A model generated the notes under the pieces. That model saw nothing but the letters and a program-made list of their open reading frames with translations, ran no database searches and had not been told where the DNA came from. The position numbers were made by a program, and so were the translations under genes. This document shows positions 37,779-47,245 of a stretch of DNA of 64,000 nucleotides, piece by piece (position 1 is the stretch's first letter; each line of letters opens with the position of its first letter). Source of the DNA: Moraxella lacunata (GTDB taxonomy: Bacteria > Pseudomonadota > Gammaproteobacteria > Pseudomonadales > Moraxellaceae); assembly GCF_900453205.1 (NCBI RefSeq), contig NZ_UGQU01000001.1, positions 1 through 64,000 on the forward strand, given 5' to 3'.

Positions 37779-37784
37779 TTTTAT

Positions 37785-37800
37785 AACCGACCAGTCGGTT
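37785..37800. promoter_or_regulatory. TetR-type operator before gloB
   Basis: AACCGAC-CA-GTCGGTT is a palindrome with 7-base arms 22 bases before the gloB ATG. The inner 14 bases recur exactly at 61941-61954, before the SMR efflux gene. Form and spacing fit a TetR-family repressor site. Confidence 0.55.
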
Positions 37801-37821
37801 TTTTATATTTTGGAAAAACTC

Positions 37822-38607
37822 ATGCACATTACCCCCATTCCCATTTTAAATGACAATTATGTTTGGCTTATTGTGAAGGATAATAACGCCGTTGCCGTGG
37901 ATATTGGCGATGACAAACCCGTGCTTGATTATCTACATGAGCACAATCTTACCCTATCTGCCATTTTAATCACGCATCATCACGATGACCATATTGGCGG
38001 TGTGGCAAGTGCCAAATCCGCTTATCCCAATGCCAAGATTTACGCCCATAAGTCGCACCTTAACGCCATTGGCATGACCCCTGATGTGGCGTGCGATGAA
38101 GGTAGTGAATTTGAACTGCTCGGCTTGACGTTTAAAGTATGGAAAACGGCAGGGCATACTGACACGCATTTGTCCTATCTGTGTGATATGGCTAATAAAA
38201 CCCATGTGTTTTGTGGCGATACGCTATTTAGTGGCGGTTGTGGACGGGTGTTTACAGGGACGATTGAGGAGCTGTTTGATAGTATGGAGCGGTTTGATAC
38301 CTTGCCCGATGACACGCTATTCTATCCCACGCATGAATATACGCTCTCCAATCTTAACTTTGGCTTATCGATATGTGATGAGACGACCAAAAAAGAGATT
38401 TTAAGTTATAAAAATACGGTGGAAAATGAGTTAAAAAACAATACCCCGTCCCTGCCAACATCTTTAAAGCAAGAACGGCTGATTAACGTCTTTTTGCAAA
38501 CCGATAATGGGGCGATGATAAATAATATTAAGCAAATTTATCCCTTAAATCATGATGATAAATTATCGGTATTTTCGGCACTGCGTGAATTAAAAAACAA
38601 GTTTTAG
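37822..38607 (+). CDS. gloB: Hydroxyacylglutathione hydrolase (glyoxalase II)
   Basis: GloB hydrolyses S-lactoylglutathione to lactate in methylglyoxal detoxification. The binuclear metal motif THHHDDHIGG (HxHxDH) lies at about residues 53-62. Further ligands are in GHTDTHLSY, FCGDTLFSGGCGR and YPTHEYTLSNL. I prefer ATG 37822 (MHITPIPILNDNYVW), with GGAAAA upstream, to the TTG at 37810. The 261 residues match family length. An operator-like palindrome directly upstream suggests inducible control. Confidence 0.95.
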   Translation: MHITPIPILNDNYVWLIVKDNNAVAVDIGDDKPVLDYLHEHNLTLSAILITHHHDDHIGGVASAKSAYPNAKIYAHKSHLNAIGMTPDVACDEGSEFELLGLTFKVWKTAGHTDTHLSYLCDMANKTHVFCGDTLFSGGCGRVFTGTIEELFDSMERFDTLPDDTLFYPTHEYTLSNLNFGLSICDETTKKEILSYKNTVENELKNNTPSLPTSLKQERLINVFLQTDNGAMINNIKQIYPLNHDDKLSVFSALRELKNKF

Positions 38608-38651
38608 GCGAATAGATAGATCACCGTCCAAAACATGTCCAAATATGATAG

Positions 38652-38668
38652 GGTGCGTACCACGCACC
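38652..38668. repeat. GTGCGT-type palindrome
   Basis: GGTGCG-TACCA-CGCACC sits just left of the IS110 element, with a second imperfect arm GGTGCGTAATACACACC at 38690-38706. Related to the palindrome at 4602-4618. IS110 elements often insert beside such repeats. Confidence 0.4.
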
Positions 38669-38739
38669 TTTTAAACAAAATGGAATATTGGTGCGTAATA
38701 CACACCTTTGTATACCCCCTTTTAAGGTATAATAAGCAA

Positions 38740-38888
38740 AAACCCGTTATCCACATCTTGTACGCACCTTAGAACCATAAGGGCAACCACCCAAGATTAA
38801 GTTCGTGTCGTAGCTTTAAGAGTGGATAACCTTTCATCAATCAAAACCGTACAGTTGATAGACTCTAAACCGAATACAAGGCAGGTTA
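38740..38888 (+). ncRNA. Candidate IS110 bridge RNA
   Basis: GTTATCCAC (38746-38754) and GTGGATAAC (38822-38830) can pair perfectly. Inside them CCTTA-GAACCA-TAAGG (38767-38782) makes a second hairpin. A TATAAT at 38728-38733 lies just where a promoter would put the start near 38740. Known IS110 elements encode a bridge RNA with loops that pair to target and donor DNA in this position. The fold is from inspection, not calculation. Confidence 0.55.
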
Positions 38889-39926
38889 ATGATGAATAAT
38901 GCTAAACAAACCAAAAATACCAAGCAAACCAAAACCAATGTAGCGAACAAGCCCAATGAACCCATTTACTGTGGCATTGATGTGGGCAAAAAGGTCTTTG
39001 TGGTATCACTTTCTTGTAAGGATAAAACCAAAACCTTTTCAAACACTGGGGGCGACATCAAACAAGCGATGGCTTATCTTAATACCAATGCAGGCACAAA
39101 CCTAGCTTTGGTAGTACTTGAAAGTACAGGCGGATTAGAAATCCCCCTTGCCAAAGCCCTGTATCAATCAGGCTTTAATGTGGTGATTGCCAATCCTAAT
39201 AAAACCAGCCAGTTTGCTAAGTCTTATTCTAATGCTAAGACAGATAACCAAGATGCCAAAATGCTTGCTCTTTATGCCAAGTTTTTAAGTCTTGATGAGA
39301 GCAAACTTACTCATTTGCTCTATGTCCCACCAAGCGAAGAGCAAGAACGCTTAGAGGCATTGGTAGTACGCCGTCATCAGCTTGTGGCAATGCGTGTACA
39401 AGAAAAGAACCGTATTTGGCAAATTCATCAAAGTCAGCTTGAGAGTGTTAAACAAGTCATTGCTTACCTTGATGAACAGATTGCTAAGTTAGAACAAGAC
39501 ATCGACACCCTAAGCAAACATTTTGATGACACCACAAAAAAGTTTAAAGACATCAAGGGGATTGGTGGTGTTACTGTCGCTACCTTGATGTCAATGTTAC
39601 CTGAACTTGGTACATTAAGCAATAAAGAAATCGCCTCCTTAGTGGGCGTTGCCCCACACCCCAAAGAAAGTGGCACACTTAAATACAAGAGCCATTGCAA
39701 AGGGGGTAGGCAATCGGTTCGTAATGTCTTATACAATGCCACCAATGTGGCAAGACAATATGAACCCAAATTTAAACAGTTTTATGAGCGTTTGATAGGC
39801 AAAGGCAAACCCTTTAAAGTTGCCATCAACGCTTGTATGCGTAAACTCCTAATCGTCATTAACGCCATTGTTAGAAATGACAGTGTTTGGCAAGCGGATT
39901 ATCATCTTAATCTTAGCGTTAAGTAA
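38889..39926 (+). CDS. IS110-family transposase
   Basis: IS110 recombinases combine an N-terminal RuvC-like DEDD domain with a C-terminal serine domain and are guided by an element-encoded RNA. DEDD residues are visible in CGIDVGKKVF, VLESTGG and KTDNQDAKML. The C-terminal Tnp domain has FKDIKGIGGVTVATLM, ASLVGVAPHPKESG and GGRQSVRNVLYNAT, containing the conserved Ser. The 345 residues look complete. A Lys/Thr/Asn-rich N-terminal extension (about 25 residues) precedes the domain. ATG 38889 follows AAGGCAGG. Moraxella Piv invertase belongs to the same superfamily. Confidence 0.93.
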   Translation: MMNNAKQTKNTKQTKTNVANKPNEPIYCGIDVGKKVFVVSLSCKDKTKTFSNTGGDIKQAMAYLNTNAGTNLALVVLESTGGLEIPLAKALYQSGFNVVIANPNKTSQFAKSYSNAKTDNQDAKMLALYAKFLSLDESKLTHLLYVPPSEEQERLEALVVRRHQLVAMRVQEKNRIWQIHQSQLESVKQVIAYLDEQIAKLEQDIDTLSKHFDDTTKKFKDIKGIGGVTVATLMSMLPELGTLSNKEIASLVGVAPHPKESGTLKYKSHCKGGRQSVRNVLYNATNVARQYEPKFKQFYERLIGKGKPFKVAINACMRKLLIVINAIVRNDSVWQADYHLNLSVK

Positions 39927-40004
39927 CATCCACAAGCCAACAAAGTTAATGAGGGTTGGTGGTACTGTATTCTTTAGGGATACAGTTGCTACTGTAACTA
40001 TCTA

Positions 40005-41900
40005 TCACTCTTCTTCTGTTTCATAAGTGAACGATTTAAAAAATAAAAATACCCCAAAAGCGACAATCACACTAAGTAACGGCAATGACAATAATAAGCA
40101 TAAAGCATAAATCATTGCAAAAAACATAAATAGCATGGAGACACCAACCAGTATTTGTAGGCTTAAATTTGCCATAGGGTGTAGCCAGTGCATTTTTTTG
40201 TTATGGGCAAATAGATGAATGATAATCGGCAAACAAATAATGACCCATAATAAAGGCGTATATGCCATGATGAATTTTTTAACTTCTAAATCCTGAGTTA
40301 ATAAAGCCACACTCGGATAAAATACCGCCAATATCAAAAACACAAATACCGCCACCCAATACGCCTGTATGACAAAAGGATTGCCATAGCGATTGGCTCG
40401 CATGAGCGACCACCACAGCCCAAATCCTGCCAAATGAGTCAAAAAATAGCTTGGTTTGTCATACAGCTCAACAATATTCGTTACGCCGTCTATGACAACT
40501 TCATGTTCTTTCCAAACCCGATAAAATGAAAATAGCAGAATGCCAAAAATTAACGGCAATGAAATATATAAACTTCTTAAAAGATGAGCATTGGGCTGAT
40601 AGGCATAATCTTGATAAGAAAACTCACTGGGATTGGCAAATAAATGCCAGCGTAATTGCCAAAAAATCATCATGGCAAATACAAATAAAGCAATCGGCAA
40701 AACATGACGGTTTAACCATGACAAATCGCCAGCGATGATTAAAGAAATAATTGAACCTATTAAAAACACCCCGCCAAAAGCAAATGCCAGATAAATGGGT
40801 CTAAATACGCCTTTATTGACACATTGATTTAATAAGCCATATTCTTTATCATGATTTAGGATATTGTGATACAGATTATTGCCATTTGAGTTTTCTTGTT
40901 CTTGATTGGCGTGCAAGGTTAATAATTCATTGACCTTTTTTAAATCATGATTTAATGCAAGCAGATGCTCAGGATAAAAAGATTTTTTGATAAAATGCCA
41001 TAAAAACACCGCCCGATTTCTGGGTTTTGGCGAATAGTAATAATCATATAAAGCAGGGTAATTATCCATTAAAAATTCATGGAATTTACCATAAGACGAA
41101 AAGGGTGGTGTTTGATATTGATACCGCTCTTGCAAGTTAATCAACCGAGACCACGGATAACGCTCTATTTGCCATGACTCCATGATTTCATGCCACGCAA
41201 ATGCCCCAAACGCATGGCGATAGCTTTTGGGATATTCGGCATTTGACCATGTCAAAAAGTCCAACAATGCCTGTTCATAGTCCATGCGTTCATCAAGGGC
41301 GAACGTGTACAAGCTGTCGGTTTGGGCGTAGAGTACGTCAAGTAGGGCTTGGTCTTTGTCTGCCACGTCATCATCATTGTCAATGTCATACCACAACGAG
41401 CTAAAATGTGGGCTGTCGTCCACGTCCTGCCAATCATCATCGCTGTCATCGGCTTCATCATAAGGCGTATCGTGCGAATGCTCATCATCGTCCGCCAATG
41501 GCGATTTATCCAGTAGCGACTCATCAAACGCACTGGTATGGCTTGTGATGATAAGCTCGTGTTGGCTAGGCTTGGCTGTATCCTTTATATCATCATGATT
41601 GTTATCAAGATGATTAGCCTTGTCATCGTCCGCATGGTCATCGCCCACGCTGTCATCTTGATAATCATCATCTTGATAATCATCATCGTCATCATCGTCA
41701 TCATCGTCATCATCGTCATCATCGTCATCATTGGCATAATAATAGCGTGTGGCAAGGGCGGTTTCATAGGCTTCACGCAACGCCTTAAAGCCGTCTGGAT
41801 TTTTGTCGGGTTTGTTGTGTTTGAGCTGTTTGGCATAAGCCTTTTTAATGGCGGATTCGTCATCGGTCGGCTCTATGCCCAGTATTTGCCATGCCGTCAT
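40005..41900 (-). CDS. Membrane J-protein partner of HscC
   Basis: The N-terminal J-like domain (about residues 1-50) reads LKHNKPDKNPDGFKALREAYE: the usual HPD is HNKPD, so the key Pro-Asp is kept but His is three residues earlier. A run of 17 Asp (residues 58-74) and further acidic sequence to about residue 175 follow, then at least seven membrane helices. E. coli DjlB/DjlC, the HscC partners, are also J-proteins with membrane parts. The start ATG overlaps the hscC stop as ATGA (41897-41900), so the pair is translationally coupled. The Asp run is encoded by a nine-base repeat. Confidence 0.75.
   Translation of the reverse strand: MTAWQILGIEPTDDESAIKKAYAKQLKHNKPDKNPDGFKALREAYETALATRYYYANDDDDDDDDDDDDDDDDDYQDDDYQDDSVGDDHADDDKANHLDNNHDDIKDTAKPSQHELIITSHTSAFDESLLDKSPLADDDEHSHDTPYDEADDSDDDWQDVDDSPHFSSLWYDIDNDDDVADKDQALLDVLYAQTDSLYTFALDERMDYEQALLDFLTWSNAEYPKSYRHAFGAFAWHEIMESWQIERYPWSRLINLQERYQYQTPPFSSYGKFHEFLMDNYPALYDYYYSPKPRNRAVFLWHFIKKSFYPEHLLALNHDLKKVNELLTLHANQEQENSNGNNLYHNILNHDKEYGLLNQCVNKGVFRPIYLAFAFGGVFLIGSIISLIIAGDLSWLNRHVLPIALFVFAMMIFWQLRWHLFANPSEFSYQDYAYQPNAHLLRSLYISLPLIFGILLFSFYRVWKEHEVVIDGVTNIVELYDKPSYFLTHLAGFGLWWSLMRANRYGNPFVIQAYWVAVFVFLILAVFYPSVALLTQDLEVKKFIMAYTPLLWVIICLPIIIHLFAHNKKMHWLHPMANLSLQILVGVSMLFMFFAMIYALCLLLSLPLLSVIVAFGVFLFFKSFTYETEEE
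41679..41729. repeat. Nine-base microsatellite coding poly-Asp
   Basis: Five tandem copies of ATCATCGTC (plus partial ends) on the plus strand encode 17 Asp on the minus strand. Changes in copy number would stay in frame, so tract length could vary between strains. Confidence 0.8.
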
Positions 41901-43624
41901 CGCCAGTCGTCCCTACTTTCTATGTTGTCCAAAAATTCACCAAATTTGACTTGGGCGTGGCGGATTTTGTCGGTGTCTTGGCTGTCAAGCACGCTCTCAA
42001 ACCATGCGATGAGTCGCCCCACTTCGTCCCTGTCATGCCCTAGTCGTTGAGAGTACAGGCGTTCGGCTCGTGCGATGAGCGTGCGACTTTCTAGTGTGTC
42101 TCGTGGGTGGATTTTTAGGGCGGAAAGTTTGTCCTTGGACGCTTTTAGCTCGGTGTCGGTTAGGCGTTTTGCCCCATTTTCTATCACAAGATTGTGCTGA
42201 TTGCCCCCTGCGTCTATGTCCACTTCCAAAAGCCCGTTCACGTCATAAGAAAAACGCACGTCTATGGACAGCTCGGTGGCTTTGCCTTTGTAGGCGTGGG
42301 GGACTTTGACGGTGATTTCGCCCAGTTTGATATTATCCTTGACCAGCCGAGCTTCGCCTTGATAAATGCCAAATCGCACTTCGGTTTGGTCATTATAAAC
42401 AGGGCTAAAATTTTGCACACGACTGGTAGGAATGACCGTATTTCGCTCAATGATAGGGGCAAAAATGCCGTCTCGTCTCTCGGTTTCGCTTATCTGCATG
42501 GTGGTCTGCACCCCAAGCGAATAGGGCGATACGTCTGTCAGTACCAGCTCATCTAAGGCAGAATCTTCGGCGATAAGACCTGCCTGAATGCTCGCCCCAA
42601 TGCCAATGGCTTCATCAGGATTTAGGCTTGCGGTGGGAAAACGCCCAAGCAAACGGGCTATCATCTTTTTAAACATGGGCATACGAGTAGAACCGCCAAC
42701 CAGTACAATTGCGTCCAAATCTCGCACTTTTAGCCCTGCATCTCGCACCGTGCGTTCTATGGGAGCGGTGATTTTGGCAAATAGGGGTTGGCAGAGTGTC
42801 TCAAACTCATCGTCATTTAGTGTATAATTGTACTCTTTTTCGTCAAGCGTTAGGCGAATCTCGGTGCTATCTTGGGTGGACAGGGTGCGTTTGGCAGACT
42901 CGCAAGCATCGTATAGTAGGGCGTAATGACGTTGCCAAAAGTCGGCAGGCGTGCCTTGTTTTTCGTGATGAGCGATAAAATCTTTGATGATGATGTCGGT
43001 AAAATCTTCTCCGCCCAACAGGTTATCCCCTGCGGACGCTTTGACTTCCATGACCCCTGCAAACAGTTCAAGCAAGGTAACGTCAAACGTTCCCCCGCCC
43101 AAATCCAGTACCAAAAATTTGCGTTCATCATCGTCATCATACTCATGCAAGCCGTACGCCATGGCGGCGGCGGTCGGCTCGTTGATGAGACGGACGACAT
43201 TTAGCCCTGCAAGTGTTGCCGATGTTTTGGTGGCTTCTCGTTGGTGGTCGTTAAAGTAGGCAGGCACCGTGATGACCACGTCCGTAACGTCATGCCCCAG
43301 ATGTGTTTGTGCGTCTTGTTTGAGTGATTTTAGGATAAGTGCCGACAGCTCTTCGGGGCTAAACTTTTGGCTGTGCTTGCCTGTGGTGAGCGTGTAGGTT
43401 TTTTGGCTTCCCATAAAGCGTTTAAAGGTGCTGGCGGTGGCGGTCGGGTGGCTAATCAAGCGTTCTTTGGCAGGCTCGCCAACCAAAATCCGCCCGTCAT
43501 CGTCCACGCTCACCACAGACGGCGTAAGCACCTTGCCAAGGGCGTTTGGGATAAGTGTGGGTTTGCCGTCTTTAAAATAACTGATAAGACTGTTGGTCGT
43601 CCCCAAATCAATACCGACTATCAT
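41897..43624 (-). CDS. hscC: Hsp70-family chaperone HscC
   Basis: A second DnaK-like protein. The ATPase shows VGIDLGTTNSLISYF, VPAYFNDHQREATKTSA, LINEPTAAAMAYGLH, LDLGGGTFDVTLLE and VLVGGSTRMPMFKK. At about 575 residues it is shorter than DnaK and HscA, typical of HscC, with the C-terminal lid trimmed. ATG 43624 (MIVGIDLGT) is chosen over the upstream frame start. It is followed by its membrane J-protein in an ATGA overlap. HscC clients are poorly known. Confidence 0.88.
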   Translation of the reverse strand: MIVGIDLGTTNSLISYFKDGKPTLIPNALGKVLTPSVVSVDDDGRILVGEPAKERLISHPTATASTFKRFMGSQKTYTLTTGKHSQKFSPEELSALILKSLKQDAQTHLGHDVTDVVITVPAYFNDHQREATKTSATLAGLNVVRLINEPTAAAMAYGLHEYDDDDERKFLVLDLGGGTFDVTLLELFAGVMEVKASAGDNLLGGEDFTDIIIKDFIAHHEKQGTPADFWQRHYALLYDACESAKRTLSTQDSTEIRLTLDEKEYNYTLNDDEFETLCQPLFAKITAPIERTVRDAGLKVRDLDAIVLVGGSTRMPMFKKMIARLLGRFPTASLNPDEAIGIGASIQAGLIAEDSALDELVLTDVSPYSLGVQTTMQISETERRDGIFAPIIERNTVIPTSRVQNFSPVYNDQTEVRFGIYQGEARLVKDNIKLGEITVKVPHAYKGKATELSIDVRFSYDVNGLLEVDIDAGGNQHNLVIENGAKRLTDTELKASKDKLSALKIHPRDTLESRTLIARAERLYSQRLGHDRDEVGRLIAWFESVLDSQDTDKIRHAQVKFGEFLDNIESRDDWR

Positions 43625-43715
43625 AATAATCCTATTTTTAAAATGAAAATAAGAATTATAACACACTTTTGGCGGTAAAATGGGTTATTTTAAAAGCTTA
43701 AATCATGTGCCAAAA

Positions 43716-44294
43716 TTATACCGTCAAATAAACCACCGCCCAAAATACACCCAAGATAGCACAGGCGATAAGTAAATTTTTGGCTAATTTTTTATGATAA
43801 CTTATCATTGCTTGTTTGTCTTTTCTGATTTTTAAAATACTAAACAAGTATTTTAAAAGCCCCATAACAAAAAACGCCCCAATCATACCGACAAATATGT
43901 GTCCTAGATGATAGGTTTTAAAAGATATGGGGATAATCTTATCATTCTTAATCTGATATTCAGAATAACTCATATACATGGGGCTATCATTGGTATATAA
44001 ATAATTGCCATTGTCTAATCTTTTTAAACAACTGTCCATACAATCGATATCAGGTGTGGTCAATGGCGGTTTGGAGTCGGTTTGATGTTCTTGCCAAGTT
44101 TGACGATAATAGCCATTATCGGTATCTGTGCTAATAACCATAAATCTATCACTAGGTGCATCATTGGGCTGATAATATTCTGTATTTAATTCGCTGATAC
44201 CATGAGAAATGACACCTGCCAAAACAAACCATAGGATAATTAAGCCTATGGTTCTGATAATGGCATAAAGGAATAATAAAAAGGCTTTTAACAT
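43716..44294 (-). CDS. Unknown two-helix membrane protein
   Basis: The 192-residue product has an N-terminal helix (about residues 8-30), a polar loop probably outside the membrane containing DIDCMDSCLKRLDNGNYLY, and a second pair of helices near residues 128-148 and 170-190. The CxxxC in the loop may bind metal or form a disulfide. Its ATG (44294) touches the stop of the upstream zinc-ribbon gene (44295-44297), so they are an operon. No family recognised. Confidence 0.55.
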   Translation of the reverse strand: MLKAFLLFLYAIIRTIGLIILWFVLAGVISHGISELNTEYYQPNDAPSDRFMVISTDTDNGYYRQTWQEHQTDSKPPLTTPDIDCMDSCLKRLDNGNYLYTNDSPMYMSYSEYQIKNDKIIPISFKTYHLGHIFVGMIGAFFVMGLLKYLFSILKIRKDKQAMISYHKKLAKNLLIACAILGVFWAVVYLTV

Positions 44295-44925
44295 TTAATC
44301 ATAATCCGTCAAATAAACGTCATCAATTTCCACATCAACGCCTTGACATGGATTACCGTTGTCGTCCCATAATGGTGTATGACAGCTATCGCACACTTCA
44401 TTATCGGGTGTGGCTTCATCAAATGCCAGTTCCCAAACATTCATATTATTACAATTTGGGCAATAAATGGTATAAATTTTGGCGTTGGGTTTATTGGTTA
44501 GTTCATAAAATTGCCAAAAATTGGATTTAAGTTTGGTTAAATTCTTGCTATGCTTTTTGGTAGTGATAAATAATAAATAGCTATCAGAATGGCTTTCTAA
44601 TAATAAAATATTCGCTGATTTTTTTGATTTGTTTATTAAAATCAGACAGCATAAATTCTATAAAGTTATCATCATCTGATTGTTCAAAATCATTTTCTAA
44701 ATGCTCAAATGATAACTCTATCTCTTTTAAGGCTAATTGATATAAACGATGTTTGATAAACTCCGCCACGTCTTTTGGATTTTCGTATTTATAATCTAAC
44801 ACCATACAGATGTTATCATCAATCAAAGCGGATAATAATGCTTTATCATCTTTAAATAAATCAGGGCTTATGTTTGAAAGCTCATCAGCATGGCAGATTT
44901 TTTGGAGCATGGGTTTGTGTTTCAT
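44295..44925 (-). pseudogene. Unknown zinc-ribbon protein, frameshifted
   Basis: ATG 44925 opens a frame that stops at 44584 (...SDFNKQIKKISEYF). A second minus-strand frame with no start runs from there to TAA 44295. It has two CxxC pairs, YCPNCNNMNVWELAF and VCDSCHTPLWDDNGN, i.e. a zinc ribbon. The frames meet at a T7 run (44619-44625; A7 coding). With six A, the joined sequence reads QIKKSANILLLESHSD and the protein is about 210 residues. The second half lacks any other credible start, which supports one gene. Function unknown. Confidence 0.55.
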
Positions 44926-44990
44926 AAAATATCCTTTGTGAAAATAAATGGCATTGTTTAATTAATGTGCTATTGGCAATATAAGTGTGT

Positions 44991-45050
44991 AAGGGCGAAT
45001 AACATTCGCTCAAGCATTAATATTTATCACAGGGCAAATGTGATTTGCCC
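44991..45050. repeat. Double palindrome GCGAAT/GGGCAAAT
   Basis: GCGAAT-AAC-ATTCGC and GGGCAAAT-GTG-ATTTGCCC stand about 25 bases apart, flanked by GTAAGG and CCCTAC. The family also appears at 22358 and 61498. The rest of 44926-45160 has no gene. Confidence 0.55.
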
Positions 45051-45160
45051 CTACAAATCTGTCTAATGGCAAAGTTAATTAAATACCAATCAAATTATCC
45101 ATATTTACACCAAAAAAATAAGCCCAAAAAGTTGAGCTCATTTTATCATGTTGTGTTATC

Positions 45161-47059
45161 TTATTCCACTTGACTCACATCTCTCACCGCCCCTGTATCG
45201 GCACTTGTCGCCATAGCGGCATAGGCTCGCAGGGCTTGGGAGACATAGCGTTCACGGTTTACAGGTTTCCACGCTTGTTTGCCACGCTCGTTCATGGCGA
45301 CACGGCGTTTGGCAAGCTCATCGTCCGATACGTCCAGATGAATGGTGCGGTTTGGAATGTCAATCTTGATGATGTCAAATTCTTCGACAAGTCCAATCGC
45401 TCCGCCTTCGGCAGCTTCTGGGCTTGCGTGTCCGATAGAAAGCCCTGATGTACCACCGCTAAATCGTCCGTCCGTAAGCAACGCACACGCCTTGCCCAAG
45501 CCTTTTGATTTTAGATAAGACGTGGGATAGAGCATTTCTTGCATACCGGGCCCACCTTTTGGACCTTCATAGCGGATAATGACAATGTCGCCTGCGACGA
45601 TTTTGTCCGCCAAGATTGCCTCCACCGCACTGTCTTGGCTTTCAAATACTCTGGCACGTCCTGTAAAGGTCAAAATGCTCTCGTCCACGCCTGCGGTTTT
45701 GACCACACAGCCACGCTCGGCAATATTGCCAAACAGCACTGCCAAGCCACCGTCTTGACTGTATGCAAATTCCTTGCTACGAATACAGCCAGATTCACGG
45801 TTCAAATCAAGGTTGCCCCAGACTTTGTTTTGACTAAATGCTTGCGTGGTGCGCACGCCCGCAGGGGCGGCGATGTACAGCTCTCGGGCGGTTTGGTTGT
45901 CGGGGTTCATCACGTCCCACTTGGCAAGAGCGTCCGCTAAGGTTGGGCTATGCACGGTTGGCACGCCCGTGCGAAGCAGCCCTGCTCGGTTAAGCTCCGC
46001 CAAAATCCCCATCACACCCCCTGCACGGTGCACGTCTTCCATGTGGTATTTTTGGGTGGCGGGGGCGACTTTGGATAGGCACGGCACGGCACGAGATAGG
46101 CGGTCAATGTCCGCCATTTTAAAGTCCACGCCTGCCTCAAATGCCGCCGCTAATAGGTGCAAAATGGTATTGGTACTACCGCCCATGGCAATGTCAAGGC
46201 TCATGGCGTTCAAAAATGCGTCTTTGGTAGCGATACTTCTTGGCAAAACACTATAATCATCTTGTTCATAATGACGTTTGGCAAGCTCTACAATCAGCCG
46301 ACCTGCTTCCAAAAAAAGCTCTTTACGCTTGGCGTGCGTGGCAAGGAGCGAGCCGTTACCAGGTAGGGACAAGCCTAGTGCTTCGGTTAGGCAGTTCATG
46401 GAGTTGGCGGTAAACATACCAGAGCATGAGCCACAAGTTGGGCAAGCAGAACGCTCCACATTTGCCACGTCTTCATCGCTGATAAGGTCGTCTGCGGCGT
46501 CAATCATGGCATCTACTAGGTCAAGTTTACGCACCTTTTTGCCCGTCTCATCGGTTATGGTCTCATGGGTCATGTGTCCGTCATGCACTTCGCTTGCCAG
46601 CACTTTACCAGCTTCCATAGGGCCGCCCGAGACGAACACCACAGGGATGTTTAAGCGTAAGGCAGCCATCAGCATACCAGGGGTGATTTTGTCGCAGTTG
46701 GAGATACACACCAAAGCGTCCGCACAGTGGGCGTTTACCATGTACTCCACGCTATCAGCAATCAAATCACGGCTTGGCAAGCTATACAGCATACCGCCAT
46801 GCCCCATGGCAATGCCGTCATCTACGGCAATGGTATTAAACTCTTTGGCAACGCCCCCTGCTTTTTCAATCTCACGAGCGACGAGCTGTCCTAAGTCTTT
46901 TAGATGAACGTGTCCCGGCACAAACTGCGTAAATGAGTTGGCAATGGCAATGATTGGCTTATTAAAATCATCGTCCGTCATGCCTGTGGCACGCCATAAG
47001 GCTCTTGCCCCTGCCATGTTGCGACCGTGTGTGGAAGTTTTTGAGCGGTATTGTGGCAT
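45161..47059 (-). CDS. ilvD: Dihydroxy-acid dehydratase
   Basis: IlvD is the Fe-S dehydratase that makes 2-oxo acids in valine, leucine and isoleucine synthesis. Cluster Cys are visible in [12 protein letters not shown] and [20 protein letters not shown], with [15 protein letters not shown] and [22 protein letters not shown] near the C-terminus. Its 632 residues are slightly longer than the E. coli enzyme. It depends on the Fe-S machinery encoded at 19040-27761. It is divergent from the AI-2E-type transporter gene. Confidence 0.96.
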   Translation of the reverse strand: MPQYRSKTSTHGRNMAGARALWRATGMTDDDFNKPIIAIANSFTQFVPGHVHLKDLGQLVAREIEKAGGVAKEFNTIAVDDGIAMGHGGMLYSLPSRDLIADSVEYMVNAHCADALVCISNCDKITPGMLMAALRLNIPVVFVSGGPMEAGKVLASEVHDGHMTHETITDETGKKVRKLDLVDAMIDAADDLISDEDVANVERSACPTCGSCSGMFTANSMNCLTEALGLSLPGNGSLLATHAKRKELFLEAGRLIVELAKRHYEQDDYSVLPRSIATKDAFLNAMSLDIAMGGSTNTILHLLAAAFEAGVDFKMADIDRLSRAVPCLSKVAPATQKYHMEDVHRAGGVMGILAELNRAGLLRTGVPTVHSPTLADALAKWDVMNPDNQTARELYIAAPAGVRTTQAFSQNKVWGNLDLNRESGCIRSKEFAYSQDGGLAVLFGNIAERGCVVKTAGVDESILTFTGRARVFESQDSAVEAILADKIVAGDIVIIRYEGPKGGPGMQEMLYPTSYLKSKGLGKACALLTDGRFSGGTSGLSIGHASPEAAEGGAIGLVEEFDIIKIDIPNRTIHLDVSDDELAKRRVAMNERGKQAWKPVNRERYVSQALRAYAAMATSADTGAVRDVSQVE

Positions 47060-47245
47060 AATTTTTCCTAGATTGGCGGTTGGCTAAAAGGGTTATTTTA
47101 GCACTTTTTAAAGGATAATATTTGACAAATTTTATTTATAATTTTTATAAATTTAAAAACTTATTATTATAAAAATAACCGCTTGCCAAACGGACGATTT
47201 TAGGCTACATTTTAGCCAAACCAAATCTATTATGCTAAATTTGCC

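Larger units (their letters stand above)
38712..39960 (+). mobile_element. IS110-family insertion sequence (ends approximate)
   Basis: A transposase of the IS110 family with about 175 bases of non-coding, structured DNA on its left and a short right end. That is the layout of the IS110 (rather than IS1111) subgroup. No terminal inverted repeats are seen, as expected. The outer ends are not fixed by the sequence alone; left and right boundaries could be off by tens of bases. Confidence 0.7.

Noticed and set aside
45539-46907. Several long plus-strand frames opposite ilvD
   Set aside because: Antisense shadows of a conserved gene with no ribosome-binding site or domain.
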